Origin: Phenylobacterium sp.
GTDB taxonomy: Bacteria > Pseudomonadota > Alphaproteobacteria > Caulobacterales > Caulobacteraceae
Direction: 5' to 3'
Length of the DNA: 64,000 bases
Assembly: GCF_013822795.1 (NCBI RefSeq)
Contig: NZ_PNLB01000002.1
Coordinates: forward strand, 62,001-126,000
In this document: one piece after another, positions 17,489-25,822 of the stretch
How the letters are laid out: every line of letters begins with the position of its first letter
Position numbering within the stretch: the first letter of the stretch is position 1
The notes under the pieces: model-generated
Database searches by the model: none
What the model was told of the DNA's origin: nothing
The model's input: the letters and a program-made list of their open reading frames with translations, nothing else
Position numbers and translations under genes: made by a program

Positions 17489-18207
17489 GCGCGATCGCCG
17501 AACCCTACGCCTTCGCCGCCAGTCCTTGCGGCGGCCTGCGCACGCGGCTGAACGGCGCGGCCGTCACCTTGCGGCCAAGCGGCGCCTTATGGATCGAGGC
17601 CGCGCGCATGCTGGTGGTCGCCGACCTCCACCTGGAGAAGGGTTCGTCCTACGCCATGCGCGGCCAGATGCTGCCGCCCTACGACACCCGCGACACCCTG
17701 CGCCGACTGCAGGCCGAAGTCGTCGCCGCCGCCCCCGAGTCCGTCGTCCTGCTGGGCGACACCTTCCATGATCGTTCCTCGGAAGACCGCCTGGCCCGCG
17801 ACGACGCCGAGGGGTTGCGCGCGCTCGGCGGCCTGACGCGCCTCGTCTGGGTGATCGGCAACCATGACGCCGACGGGCCGCGCCGCTTGCCGGGCGAAGT
17901 CGCAGACGAAATCGCGGTCGAGGGCCTGATCCTGCGCCACGAACCGACCCCCGGCCGCCAGGACGGCGAGGTCGCCGGCCACCTGCACCCCTGCGCCCGC
18001 GTGGTCGCCTCGCGCGGCAGCGTAAGGCGGCGCTGCTTCGTCACCGACGGGGCGCGCATGGTGGTCCCGGCCTTCGGGGCCTATGCCGGCGGGCTCAGCG
18101 TCCGCGACGCCGCGTTCCTAGGGCTGTTCGCGCGCCCGCCGCTGTGCGGGGCGCTGGGGGCCGGACGGGTGCATGCGGTCGGCTGGCGCTCCGTCGCCGG
18201 CGAGTAG
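17485..18207 (+). CDS. pdeM: Ligase-associated DNA damage response endonuclease PdeM
   Basis: 240 residues from GTG 17485, overlapping the lhr stop as GTGA. It is a calcineurin-type metallophosphoesterase: ADLHLEKGSSYAMRGQMLPPYDT (metal-binding DxH and the family signature), LLGDTFHD (GD motif), VIGNHDAD (GNHD) and VAGHLHPC (GHxHP). The family is a Mn/Zn phosphodiesterase acting with Lhr in DNA repair. The coupled pair with lhr confirms the assignment. The companion ligase and exonuclease genes are not in the window. Confidence 0.92.
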   Translation: MSAIAEPYAFAASPCGGLRTRLNGAAVTLRPSGALWIEAARMLVVADLHLEKGSSYAMRGQMLPPYDTRDTLRRLQAEVVAAAPESVVLLGDTFHDRSSEDRLARDDAEGLRALGGLTRLVWVIGNHDADGPRRLPGEVADEIAVEGLILRHEPTPGRQDGEVAGHLHPCARVVASRGSVRRRCFVTDGARMVVPAFGAYAGGLSVRDAAFLGLFARPPLCGALGAGRVHAVGWRSVAGE

Positions 18208-18675
18208 CTACATCCGCATCGCCTGTTCGAGCGCCAAGGCCAGCGACAGGCAGGCGCCGAGGGTCAGGGTGGTCATCAGCCGCGGATAACGCGCCGGCAC
18301 GTCGGGCGCGGCGTGGTCGTACAGCCACTGCAGGATGAAGGCGGCCAGAAAGCCGCACAGCAGCCAGGCGGTCTCCACCGAACCGCGAGCGAAGATCAGC
18401 GTCCAGGCCACAGTCGGCGACACCACCGACGTCGCCAGCCGGGTCCAGCGCGGGGTCGCCCGGCCGCTCTCCAGCCCCCAGCGGATCCCGCCCAGGAACC
18501 CCAGCATGATCGCCGACCAGGTCAACAGCACGGTCAGCGCCGGCCCGCTGAGGTCGGCGTCGCCATAGACATATGTCAGGGCGGAGATCGGGAACGGGAC
18601 CAGCCCGAACAGCGCGATCACCCAGAGCGGGCGCGGCGCGGCGGTCTCGGCGTGCACATGGCCGTCAGTTTCCAA
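18208..18675 (-). CDS. DUF3429 family membrane protein
   Basis: 155 residues from a TTG start at 18675 (GGAGGAA about 10 bases upstream). Four to five membrane helices: LWVIALFGLVPFPISALTYVY, LTVLLTWSAIMLGFLGGIRWGLE, a helix including TSVVSPTVAWTLIFARG, and C-terminal helices containing LCGFLAAFILQWLYDHA and LTLGACLSLALALE. The GGIRWG and QWLYDHA motifs are characteristic of DUF3429, related to eukaryotic TMEM69. The function is unknown. Four bases separate it from the TIGR02186 gene, so it is in the exporter operon. Confidence 0.8.
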   Translation of the reverse strand: METDGHVHAETAAPRPLWVIALFGLVPFPISALTYVYGDADLSGPALTVLLTWSAIMLGFLGGIRWGLESGRATPRWTRLATSVVSPTVAWTLIFARGSVETAWLLCGFLAAFILQWLYDHAAPDVPARYPRLMTTLTLGACLSLALALEQAMRM

Positions 18676-18679
18676 GCGG

Positions 18680-19447
18680 TCAGTTCCTCCGGAAGGCCAC
18701 CGATGCGGCCCAGCCCGCGGCCAGGGCGATCGCCACCGAAGCCAGACCGTAAGACCATGGCCGCTGATGCGCGAAAAGGTAAAGCGCCCGCTCGACGCCG
18801 GCTTTCTCGACGGTCAGGCCGCGGGTGCGGCTCGACACCGGCTGGCCGTCCTGGAACAGGAAGATGTCGGCTGAATAGACTCCGATCGGCGCCCCGGTCG
18901 GCAGATCGATCTCGGCCTTGAACAGCCCCTTGTCGACGAAGCTGACCCCTCGGGAGTCGGCGGCGTAGAGGCCGCTGGCCTCCTTCAGCCGCACCACCGC
19001 GCGCCGCCAGTCGAGATAGTCGGCCCCCAGGCCGCTGACCACCACGTCACGCACGCCATAGCGGGACTCGATGCGCTGCTCCATCGGCGCGTTGATCCGC
19101 AGATGATCGATCCCAGCGCCCAGCCGTCGCAGGGTGCTGAAGCTGGCGATCTCGTCCAGCGGGCGGGTCGAGGCGGCCATGTAGAAGCCGGGCGCGCCCT
19201 CGAACACCACCGGCCGGGAATTGACCCAGACCCCGGCGATACGGGTCTTGCGCGCCATGCGGACCGGCGCATCCGGCCCGCGCACGATCACCACCACGTC
19301 GCTCGGCTTCTGGCTGGGATCGAGCACGGCGCCATAGAGCACAATGCGCGCGCCGCGGAAGCTGGAGGTCACCCTGACATTGGTGGTGGTCAGCGCGGCC
19401 GAAACGGCGGCCGGCGGCGTCTGCGGCGGGGCGGCGTCAAGCGGCAT
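18680..19447 (-). CDS. TIGR02186 family protein, partner of TauE/SafE exporter
   Basis: 255 residues starting at ATG 19447, one base overlapping the exporter stop (TGATG). The family pattern is clear: VRVTSSFRGARIVLYGAV, VVVIVRGPDAPVRMARKTRIAGVWVN, FYMAASTRPLDEIAS, and a C-terminal membrane helix GLASVAIALAAGWAASVAF. It looks like a membrane-anchored extracytoplasmic protein, typically adjacent to TauE/SafE genes in alphaproteobacteria. I do not see a normal N-terminal signal peptide; the first 20 residues are Pro/Ala rich. Either the true start differs or export differs. Confidence 0.8.
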   Translation of the reverse strand: MPLDAAPPQTPPAAVSAALTTTNVRVTSSFRGARIVLYGAVLDPSQKPSDVVVIVRGPDAPVRMARKTRIAGVWVNSRPVVFEGAPGFYMAASTRPLDEIASFSTLRRLGAGIDHLRINAPMEQRIESRYGVRDVVVSGLGADYLDWRRAVVRLKEASGLYAADSRGVSFVDKGLFKAEIDLPTGAPIGVYSADIFLFQDGQPVSSRTRGLTVEKAGVERALYLFAHQRPWSYGLASVAIALAAGWAASVAFRRN

Positions 19448-20367
19448 CAGCCGTTCCCCGCCATCAGCACGAAGGGCTCGGACGGCGTGAAGAACAGGCC
19501 CAGCCCCATCCGCAGCCCCACGGCCAGCACGATGACCGCTAGCAACGCCCGCAGTTCCTCGGCGCGGAACCGCGACGACGCGCGCGCGCCCACCTGCGCG
19601 CCCAGCACGCCGCCGATCAGCAGCAAGGTCGCCAACACCACGTCGACGGTCTGGTTGCGACCGGCCTGCAGCACGCTGGTCAGCGAGGTGGTGATGATGA
19701 TCTGGAACAGGCTGGTGCCGACGACCACGCCGGCCGGCATGCGCAGGATGTAGACCATCGCCGGCACGAGCACGAAGCCGCCGCCGACCCCCATGATCGC
19801 CGACAGGATGCCGACGAACACCCCGAGCAAAATCGGCGGAATGACGCTGATGTAGAGCCGTGACCGGGGGAACCGCATCTTGAACGGCAGACCATAGAGC
19901 CACGGGGGGCGCCGGTCCTTGCGCGGCTTAGGCGCATCGCCGCGGCGGCGGCGCAGGATCGAGCCGAGCGACTCCCACAGCATCAGGGCGCCGATCACGC
20001 CCAAGAACACGAGATAGGACAGCGAGACGACCAGATCGGCCTGGCCCAGCAGCCGCAACCAACGGAAGACCTCGACCCCGAGCAGCGACCCCACCGCCCC
20101 GCCGGCGGCCAGCACCCCGCCCATGCGGAAGTCCACCGCCTTGCGCCGAGTGTAAGAGATGACACTGGAGGTCGAGGAGGCGGCGACGTGGTTGGCTTCG
20201 CTGGCCACAGCCACGGCCGGAGGAATCCCTAAGAACACCAACACGGGCGTCATCAGGAAGCCGCCGCCGATCCCGAACAGTCCCGAGATAAACCCCACCG
20301 CCGCGCCCAGCGCGATCAGCAGAGGCGCGTTCACCGAGACTTCCGCGATGGGCAGGTAGAAATCCAA
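19447..20367 (-). CDS. TauE/SafE family sulfite/organosulfonate exporter
   Basis: 306 residues with two repeated hydrophobic halves, the standard TauE/SafE layout. The conserved repeat signatures are ISGLFGIGGGFLMTPVLVF (N-terminal half) and LSAIMGVGGGFVLVPAMVY (C-terminal half), with ANHVAASSTSSVISY after the first. These inner-membrane carriers are linked to export of sulfite, sulfoacetate or other small sulfur anions. The start is TTG at 20367 (MDFYLPIAEVSVNAPLL). It forms an operon with TIGR02186 and DUF3429 and lies 23 bases downstream of podJ. Confidence 0.88.
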   Translation of the reverse strand: MDFYLPIAEVSVNAPLLIALGAAVGFISGLFGIGGGFLMTPVLVFLGIPPAVAVASEANHVAASSTSSVISYTRRKAVDFRMGGVLAAGGAVGSLLGVEVFRWLRLLGQADLVVSLSYLVFLGVIGALMLWESLGSILRRRRGDAPKPRKDRRPPWLYGLPFKMRFPRSRLYISVIPPILLGVFVGILSAIMGVGGGFVLVPAMVYILRMPAGVVVGTSLFQIIITTSLTSVLQAGRNQTVDVVLATLLLIGGVLGAQVGARASSRFRAEELRALLAVIVLAVGLRMGLGLFFTPSEPFVLMAGNG

Positions 20368-20390
20368 GGGCGCCCCTTACCCGGCGCGCG

Positions 20391-23300
20391 TCACCGCGTG
20401 AAGACCTGTAGCCGCGAAAGCGTGACGGGATCGAGCGAACCGGTCGCCGCCATGCCCTGATGCCGTTGATAGGCGGCGATCGCCATGGTCAGCGCCGGCG
20501 ACACACTGCCGTCCGTCGGGCCCTGGTAGTAGGCGAGGCGCGACAACGCTCTCTGCGCGGTGGCGACATCGTTGCTCGATGAGGTCGGCGTCGCGGCGGC
20601 CGAGGTGTTCGGCGACACCGGGCGGAAGCCCCGCGCCGAGCGCTCGGAGACCGAACGCGCCTCGGCTGACAGGCCCGCCCGCACCCGCGCGGCGTTGTCC
20701 AGCGCCAACTCGTCGCGGCTGCGGGCCGCGATCAGGTACCACTTGTAGGCCTCGGCGGCGTTCTGCGTGACGCCGCGTCCCTGCTCGTAAAGGACGCCGA
20801 GATTGTACTGGCTGTCGACCAAGCCAAGGTCCGCGGCCTTGCGGAACCACTCGGCGGCCAAGGTCAGGTTCTTGGGTCCGCCCTGGCCCTGGGCGAGCGC
20901 GATGCCCAGATTGTGCATGGCCGCGCGGTTGCCGCCCTCCGCGGCCCGTTCGGTCCAACGACGGGCCTCGACCGGGTCCTTCTTCAGGCCGGCGCCGCCG
21001 TCGGTGTAAAGCTTGGCGAGATAGAACTGCGCCGGCGAGTGACCGAGGTTCGCGGCCTTGCGCAATTTTTCCAAGCCGCCCGGCTCGGAGGTCTCCAGCG
21101 CGCGCAGCGCCTCGGCGTAGAGGCTGGCCACGGCGGCAGGGTCTTCCACCGACGCGGCGGCCGCCGGGGCCGGGGTTCCGGGCGCGGTGATCGGCTGGGG
21201 CGCGAGCGCCACCGCGGCGCGAACGGTCGACGGATTCGGCGCGGTATCGGCCTCGCCGCCAGCGATCTCGCCAGCCTGGTCGCTGGCGAACACGGCCAGG
21301 GCGTCAGCCACTCGCTTGGGCGGCGCGCCGCTAGGCTCGGCGTCGGTGATGAAGTAGCTGGTCGCGGCGAGGCTCAGGAAGGCCGCGCCGCCGGCCACCA
21401 GCAGGGCGGTCTGCAACGACGAGGACCCCACCGCGCGCTTGCGCAGGCTGAGACCGGAGAAGAGCGAGCGACCGCCTTCCTTTTCTCTGCGAGGCAGCTT
21501 CTCGATCTTGCCGCCCTTGCGCTTGGCGTCGCCGCCAGGGCCGGAGGCGGCGCGGGCCGCCGCGCGGGCCTGTTCGATGACCTCACGGGTCGACAGCGGC
21601 CGGGCCGGATCGCCGACTGCTTCAGCGGCGTCCGACGCCTCCTCGGCTTCGGGCGCGGAAGCCAGGTCGGCGGGCGAGGTCCAGGCGCTCTGCGCGAACG
21701 GATCGGCGCCCGCGCCCGGCTCAGACGCCGGCGGCTCGGGCAGTTCAACGTCCAGGGACTCTGATGCTGCGGCTTCGACGTCAGGCTCGACATCCGCCTC
21801 GATCAGTTCGGCCTCGGCAAGAAGCTCGGCCTCGGCAGAAGGTTCGGCCTCAGCAGAAGACTCGATCGGATCGAAACCATCGGCGGCTTCGAAGTCGACG
21901 GCGTCAAACACCGGCGCGTTCGCAGTCTCTGGGAAATCGGCGGCGACCGGCGGCTCGGCGGCTTCTTCAGACCACTCGGTACCGCTCGTCGCCTCGTTGA
22001 ACGAATCGGCGGGCGGCTCCGCGGCGGCGAAGGCCTGCAGCACGAGGCTCTCGGGCCGGGTCTCTGCGACCGGACCAAGCTCACGGAACGGATCGTGGTC
22101 GAACGGGCTGGCCGTCGGCTCCTCGCGGGTCAGCCGCGGCGCGGCCGGCGCGGCTGCGGCGGCCAGCGACTGCTCGCTGGCGCGGCGATGCGACTCGGCC
22201 AGGCTGCGGTCAATCGTCCCGCGCGCTTCATCGAGCAGACGCGCAGTGCGCTCCTCGCTCTGCCGGATGCGCTCGGCGAGATCTTCAGACGAACGCTCCT
22301 GGCGCTGACTGATCCGCTCGCTGACACGCGCGACCTGCTCGCCGACGTCATCAATGGCCTGAGCGGAGCGGCGCTCGGAGCTGCCGATCCGCTCGGTCAG
22401 CCGGTCCGTGATGCGACCAATCTCCGCGCCCAACTTTTCCAGTGCTTCGGCATGCGCGCCCTCGGAGCGGCCCAGCCGCTGCTCCATCGCCTGAGCGATA
22501 CGGGCGACTTCGCCGCCGACCTGCTCAATCGCGTCGGCGCTGCGATGTTCGGCGGCCTGAACCTGACGGTTCAGGGTGTCGGCCACGGTCAGGACCTCAC
22601 GGCCCATCCGCTCGATCGCTTCACCCGAGGCCTGCTCGGACTTGCGCACAGCCTCGGCGATCTCGCCGCGCACGTCCTCGACCCGGCGCGACAGGGTCGC
22701 GGCCAACGTCTCGATGCGGCGTTCGACTTCGGGTACGACGGCCTTCTCGCCCGCGCCCATCCTGCTGTCGAGATTGGCGAAGGCCTGGCCCAGATTGACC
22801 AGCGCCTCGGAGGTCCGCGTTTCGGCGTCGGTCAGCCGCGCATCGACGCGATCGACGACTTCCTCAAGCAGACTGGCCGGATCGCCACCGCCGGAAGCGA
22901 AGATCTGATCGATCCTCTGCTCCATCGCGTGCAGGGTGTCGCGAGTCCGCCCCTCGCCTTCGTAGAGATGGTTGGCGACCTTGCCGAGCGCCGCTTCCAG
23001 CGAGCGCAGCGCCTCGGCCGAACGCGGCCCGGCGGCTTCCGCTTCAACCCGGCGCAGCCGTTCGGCCAGGCGGGTGTTCTCGGCGCGCGCTTCCTGGACG
23101 GCGCCTTCGAAGCGGGCCGCGACCGCGATCGCATCGCGCTCGGCCGCCTCGATGCGGGCCATGGCTTCGCGCATCACGCTCTCTGCGGCGAGGGATGCTG
23201 GGTTCAAGCGCGGCTCGGCGCGATCGAACCGGCCGCTCAGCCGGTCAAGCGCCAGCGCCACACGCCCCATTTCGTCGCCGGACTGCTGGACCGGCTCATA

Positions 23301-23558
23301 GCGGCCGGCCGACGGTTCCGTCACCGCCGCGGGCGCCGCTTCAGGCGCTCGCGCGGTCTCAAATTGGGCGCGATCGCTGCGCGCTGGGCGTTCGTCGAAA
23401 TAGGACTGTGAAGTGATCTCATCGGGCGCGTCGTCCTCGAGGATCATGCGGTTCAACCATTCGCCGAGGGTCATGCCTGACCGGCGCGCGAGGTCTTTCG
23501 CGACCTCCCTCGCCTTAGGGTCGATCCCCTTGACGCTCCAGGGCGCACCCGACGTCAT
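20391..23558 (-). CDS. podJ: Polar organelle development / localization factor PodJ
   Basis: 1055 residues. Order: a conserved head WSVKGIDPKAREVAKDLARRSGMTL-type segment (7-40); long Ala/Glu/Arg coiled coil (about 95-465); a Pro/Ser/Glu-rich acidic region (475-655); basic stretch then one membrane helix (about 715-737); a periplasmic part with three SEL1 repeats (about 838-945) and a C-terminal peptidoglycan-binding domain (about 995-1052). This is the layout of Caulobacter PodJ, which organises the old/new pole and recruits PleC and pilus factors. The upstream region carries a GANTC site (23562-23566) and a CtrA box (23700-23714), consistent with cell-cycle control. ATG 23558 is preceded by GGGAGAA. 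Confidence 0.88.
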   Translation of the reverse strand: MTSGAPWSVKGIDPKAREVAKDLARRSGMTLGEWLNRMILEDDAPDEITSQSYFDERPARSDRAQFETARAPEAAPAAVTEPSAGRYEPVQQSGDEMGRVALALDRLSGRFDRAEPRLNPASLAAESVMREAMARIEAAERDAIAVAARFEGAVQEARAENTRLAERLRRVEAEAAGPRSAEALRSLEAALGKVANHLYEGEGRTRDTLHAMEQRIDQIFASGGGDPASLLEEVVDRVDARLTDAETRTSEALVNLGQAFANLDSRMGAGEKAVVPEVERRIETLAATLSRRVEDVRGEIAEAVRKSEQASGEAIERMGREVLTVADTLNRQVQAAEHRSADAIEQVGGEVARIAQAMEQRLGRSEGAHAEALEKLGAEIGRITDRLTERIGSSERRSAQAIDDVGEQVARVSERISQRQERSSEDLAERIRQSEERTARLLDEARGTIDRSLAESHRRASEQSLAAAAAPAAPRLTREEPTASPFDHDPFRELGPVAETRPESLVLQAFAAAEPPADSFNEATSGTEWSEEAAEPPVAADFPETANAPVFDAVDFEAADGFDPIESSAEAEPSAEAELLAEAELIEADVEPDVEAAASESLDVELPEPPASEPGAGADPFAQSAWTSPADLASAPEAEEASDAAEAVGDPARPLSTREVIEQARAAARAASGPGGDAKRKGGKIEKLPRREKEGGRSLFSGLSLRKRAVGSSSLQTALLVAGGAAFLSLAATSYFITDAEPSGAPPKRVADALAVFASDQAGEIAGGEADTAPNPSTVRAAVALAPQPITAPGTPAPAAAASVEDPAAVASLYAEALRALETSEPGGLEKLRKAANLGHSPAQFYLAKLYTDGGAGLKKDPVEARRWTERAAEGGNRAAMHNLGIALAQGQGGPKNLTLAAEWFRKAADLGLVDSQYNLGVLYEQGRGVTQNAAEAYKWYLIAARSRDELALDNAARVRAGLSAEARSVSERSARGFRPVSPNTSAAATPTSSSNDVATAQRALSRLAYYQGPTDGSVSPALTMAIAAYQRHQGMAATGSLDPVTLSRLQVFTR

Positions 23559-23699
23559 ATCGAATCGTTCTCCCAGCCCATCCTGGACGCTACCACCGAT
23601 CCCTGGTGTGTAAACGAAAGGTTAACACTAGATGTTGGGCCGACAGCGAAAGTCTGTGGATGGCGCCCCGTCCCCTAGAGAAAACAAGCTCCAACATGG

Positions 23700-23714
23700 T
23701 TAATGGCCAGTTAA
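23700..23714. promoter_or_regulatory. CtrA binding site, perfect TTAA-N7-TTAA
   Basis: TTAA (23700-23703), seven bases TGGCCAG, TTAA (23711-23714) exactly match the CtrA consensus of Caulobacter. The site lies 142 bases upstream of podJ and 58 bases upstream of the divergent small membrane protein gene, so it could control either or both. A CcrM methylation site GAATC is at 23562-23566, 4 bases before the podJ start codon. Confidence 0.8.
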
Positions 23715-23771
23715 GCCTTAGTGGCGGGTTCACCTTTGCACCCGCTCTACGCCTGCTGTAGGCGCTGGCGC

Positions 23772-23975
23772 ATGGATCTGAACCTCACCCTGGCGCTATG
23801 CGGCGTCCTGCTCGCGCTCGCCGCCTTCGCCGGTTGGAGGGGCGCCAAGCCCTCCGACCCGCTCAAGGGGCCGCGACTGATGCCCTGGCGCTTCATCATG
23901 GTGACGGCCAGCGCGTTCGCACTGTTCATGATTGTCCACGCCGCGAATTTGCTCGGGGTGAAGACGGGCCGCTAA
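23772..23975 (+). CDS. Small membrane protein
   Basis: 67 residues from ATG 23772. Two membrane helices: LTLALCGVLLALAAFAGWRGA (about 5-25) and FIMVTASAFALFMIVHAANLLG (about 41-62), with a loop KPSDPLKGPRLMPWR between them. It resembles short conserved alphaproteobacterial membrane proteins of unknown role (recognition only). It diverges from podJ and shares the intergenic region with the CtrA box. It ends 11 bases before the converging MprF-like gene. Confidence 0.65.
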   Translation: MDLNLTLALCGVLLALAAFAGWRGAKPSDPLKGPRLMPWRFIMVTASAFALFMIVHAANLLGVKTGR

Positions 23976-23986
23976 GCGGCCGCGCG

Positions 23987-25660
23987 TCACGCCGCGGTTG
24001 GCAGTCCCGCGGCCTCCTCGGCCTTCTTCGGCCGCTTGGCGAGACCCGCCACGCCACCCGAGGTCAGCAGCCCCATATCGGCCAGCAGCATCGGGATCGC
24101 CCACTTGTTCGGGGCCGCCATGTAGCGCGGACGCCAGACAGGATCGTACTTGCCCTTGTAGGCCCGCACGCCCTGGAAGTTGTAGATTTCCTCGCCCCGC
24201 TCGAAGATCAGCGCCCCGACCCGCGACAGCACCGGCGCCAACGGCCGATCATCCAGCCCCGACAACGGCGCCATACCGAACTCGATCGCTTGGTAACCCT
24301 CGCGCCGCCCCCACTCGATCAGCTCGACGAACAGATAATCCATGATCCGTCGCGGCCCCTCCTCGATGTAGCGCATCAGATCCATGGAGAAGGCGGTCTT
24401 GTTGGCGGTGATCCAGAGTGTGGCGAAAGCGATGATCTTGCCTTCGAAGCGCACGACCCCGACCGGGAATTCCGAGACGTAGGCCGGATAGAATCCACCC
24501 ATCGAGAAGCTCTTGTCGCCGCCAGCATGATGCACGAGCCAGGCGTCCGAGATCGCCTGCAGCTGCGGCATGATCTCGCTTACGCGCTCGGGAGGCACGA
24601 CCTCGAAGGTGGCCCCGGCCTCACCGGCCTGACGCCAGGCCCGACGCAGATTGCCGCGCTTGGTGCCCTCGATCGTGAAGGTGTCGAGCGCGACGGCCGC
24701 GCTCTCGCCCACCTTGGCGATCGCAAAGCCCAACTCGACGACGTCCGGCAGGTCTTCGGCGTCGAGGCCGTAGAAGCCCGGGCGCGCAGCGTGAGCGTCG
24801 GCCAGCTCGCGGAAGCGCCAGAGCAGGTCCATTCGCTCGTCGTGGCGACCAACCGGCGCACCCAACGAGATCCACGAGCGGCCGCGGACGCCGAACATCA
24901 GGAAACTCTCGCCGGACGGCGAGAACAGGAACCGCTTATCGCCTAGCAGAGCCAGGTTCGAGCCGGGCTCGGCCTCCTCGGCCTTGGCCAGAATGGCGCG
25001 CACGCGCCCGAGCTCGGGGTCGTCCTCACCGACCACCTTGGGCGTCGCAGCGGAAGCGAACAGTCGCCAAATCCCAAAGGCCAGCAGCAGGATCGCCGCC
25101 CCGACCCAACCACGGATGGCCCGCGCGGCATCGGCGTCGGCCATCACCACCCAGAATGGCTTGTCGCCGTAGTCGGCGTGCTGGAACGACCAGAGGCCGA
25201 GCAGCCCGGCCCCGACCATCACGGCGAACGCCGAAATCAGCCAGCCGGGGGTGACCTCCATGCTCAGCAAGCGCGCTTTGCGCGGGAAAGCGCCGTGGAA
25301 CGGCAGCAGCAGGGCGGCGAACAGCGCCAGCGCCAGCGCCTCCTCCCAGGCGAAGGCCTTGAGCAGGGCCAGCGGACTGGCGATGATCAGGGTCACGAGC
25401 GTCGCCCACCAGGCGCCGTCGAGCCGGGCGCGGAGCCCGAAGGCCAGCAGCACCAACACCAGCCCCAGGATGCTGGACAGGAAGTGGCTGACCTCGATCA
25501 GCACCACAGGGCTGATCTCGTAGATCTGGAAGAAGCGGTCGGGGATGGTGGGCGTCGCGCCCGAGGCGAGGAGCATGATCCCGGCCAGCAGGGCCAGGAT
25601 CGCTGCTGTTGACGGCGCCGCGGCGAAGGCCGCCGGCTTCAGTTCGCGCCAAAACCTCAT
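23987..25660 (-). CDS. Phosphatidylglycerol lysyltransferase-domain membrane protein (MprF C-terminal type)
   Basis: 557 residues. About seven membrane helices occupy residues 1-220 (for example VVLIEVSHFLSSILGLVLVLLAFGL, LALALFAALLLPF). The cytoplasmic LPG_synthase_C/DUF2156 domain (about 230-540) contains FLMFGVRGRSWISLGAPVG, FYGLDAEDLPDVVELGFAIAKVGE and DFLFVELIEWGR-like motifs of the GNAT-fold transferase. The full MprF flippase/synthase is near 850 residues; here the N-terminal flippase part is shorter. The family aminoacylates phosphatidylglycerol with Lys or Ala using charged tRNA, lowering membrane charge and giving resistance to cationic peptides. The amino acid used is not predictable. 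Confidence 0.85.
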   Translation of the reverse strand: MRFWRELKPAAFAAAPSTAAILALLAGIMLLASGATPTIPDRFFQIYEISPVVLIEVSHFLSSILGLVLVLLAFGLRARLDGAWWATLVTLIIASPLALLKAFAWEEALALALFAALLLPFHGAFPRKARLLSMEVTPGWLISAFAVMVGAGLLGLWSFQHADYGDKPFWVVMADADAARAIRGWVGAAILLLAFGIWRLFASAATPKVVGEDDPELGRVRAILAKAEEAEPGSNLALLGDKRFLFSPSGESFLMFGVRGRSWISLGAPVGRHDERMDLLWRFRELADAHAARPGFYGLDAEDLPDVVELGFAIAKVGESAAVALDTFTIEGTKRGNLRRAWRQAGEAGATFEVVPPERVSEIMPQLQAISDAWLVHHAGGDKSFSMGGFYPAYVSEFPVGVVRFEGKIIAFATLWITANKTAFSMDLMRYIEEGPRRIMDYLFVELIEWGRREGYQAIEFGMAPLSGLDDRPLAPVLSRVGALIFERGEEIYNFQGVRAYKGKYDPVWRPRYMAAPNKWAIPMLLADMGLLTSGGVAGLAKRPKKAEEAAGLPTAA

Positions 25661-25738
25661 CCGCCCTCCAATGGTCGCCCCTGGCGCCCGTATATATCGT
25701 GATTTGCCGCCTGGGCAGGGGCGACCCGTTCAGTCAAA

Positions 25739-25758
25739 CAAGCGTTTCGTTCCGCTTG
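25739..25758. promoter_or_regulatory. Candidate operator CAAGCG-N8-CGCTTG
   Basis: A 6-base perfect inverted repeat with 8-base spacing in the region upstream of the first acyl-CoA dehydrogenase gene, 65 bases before its ATG. The architecture fits a TetR-type dimer site. No regulator gene is adjacent. Inference only. Confidence 0.4.
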
Positions 25759-25822
25759 CTCTTGCAACGCCCGGCGCTAATGTGCCCGCGCGTAAAGCGT
25801 TTCCGATCACGGGAGGAAATAC

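Noticed and set aside
20913-23411. Long plus-strand open frames antisense to podJ
   Set aside because: They are Arg/Gly/Ala-rich and arise from the GC-rich third-position bias of podJ; no ribosome sites or recognised domains.
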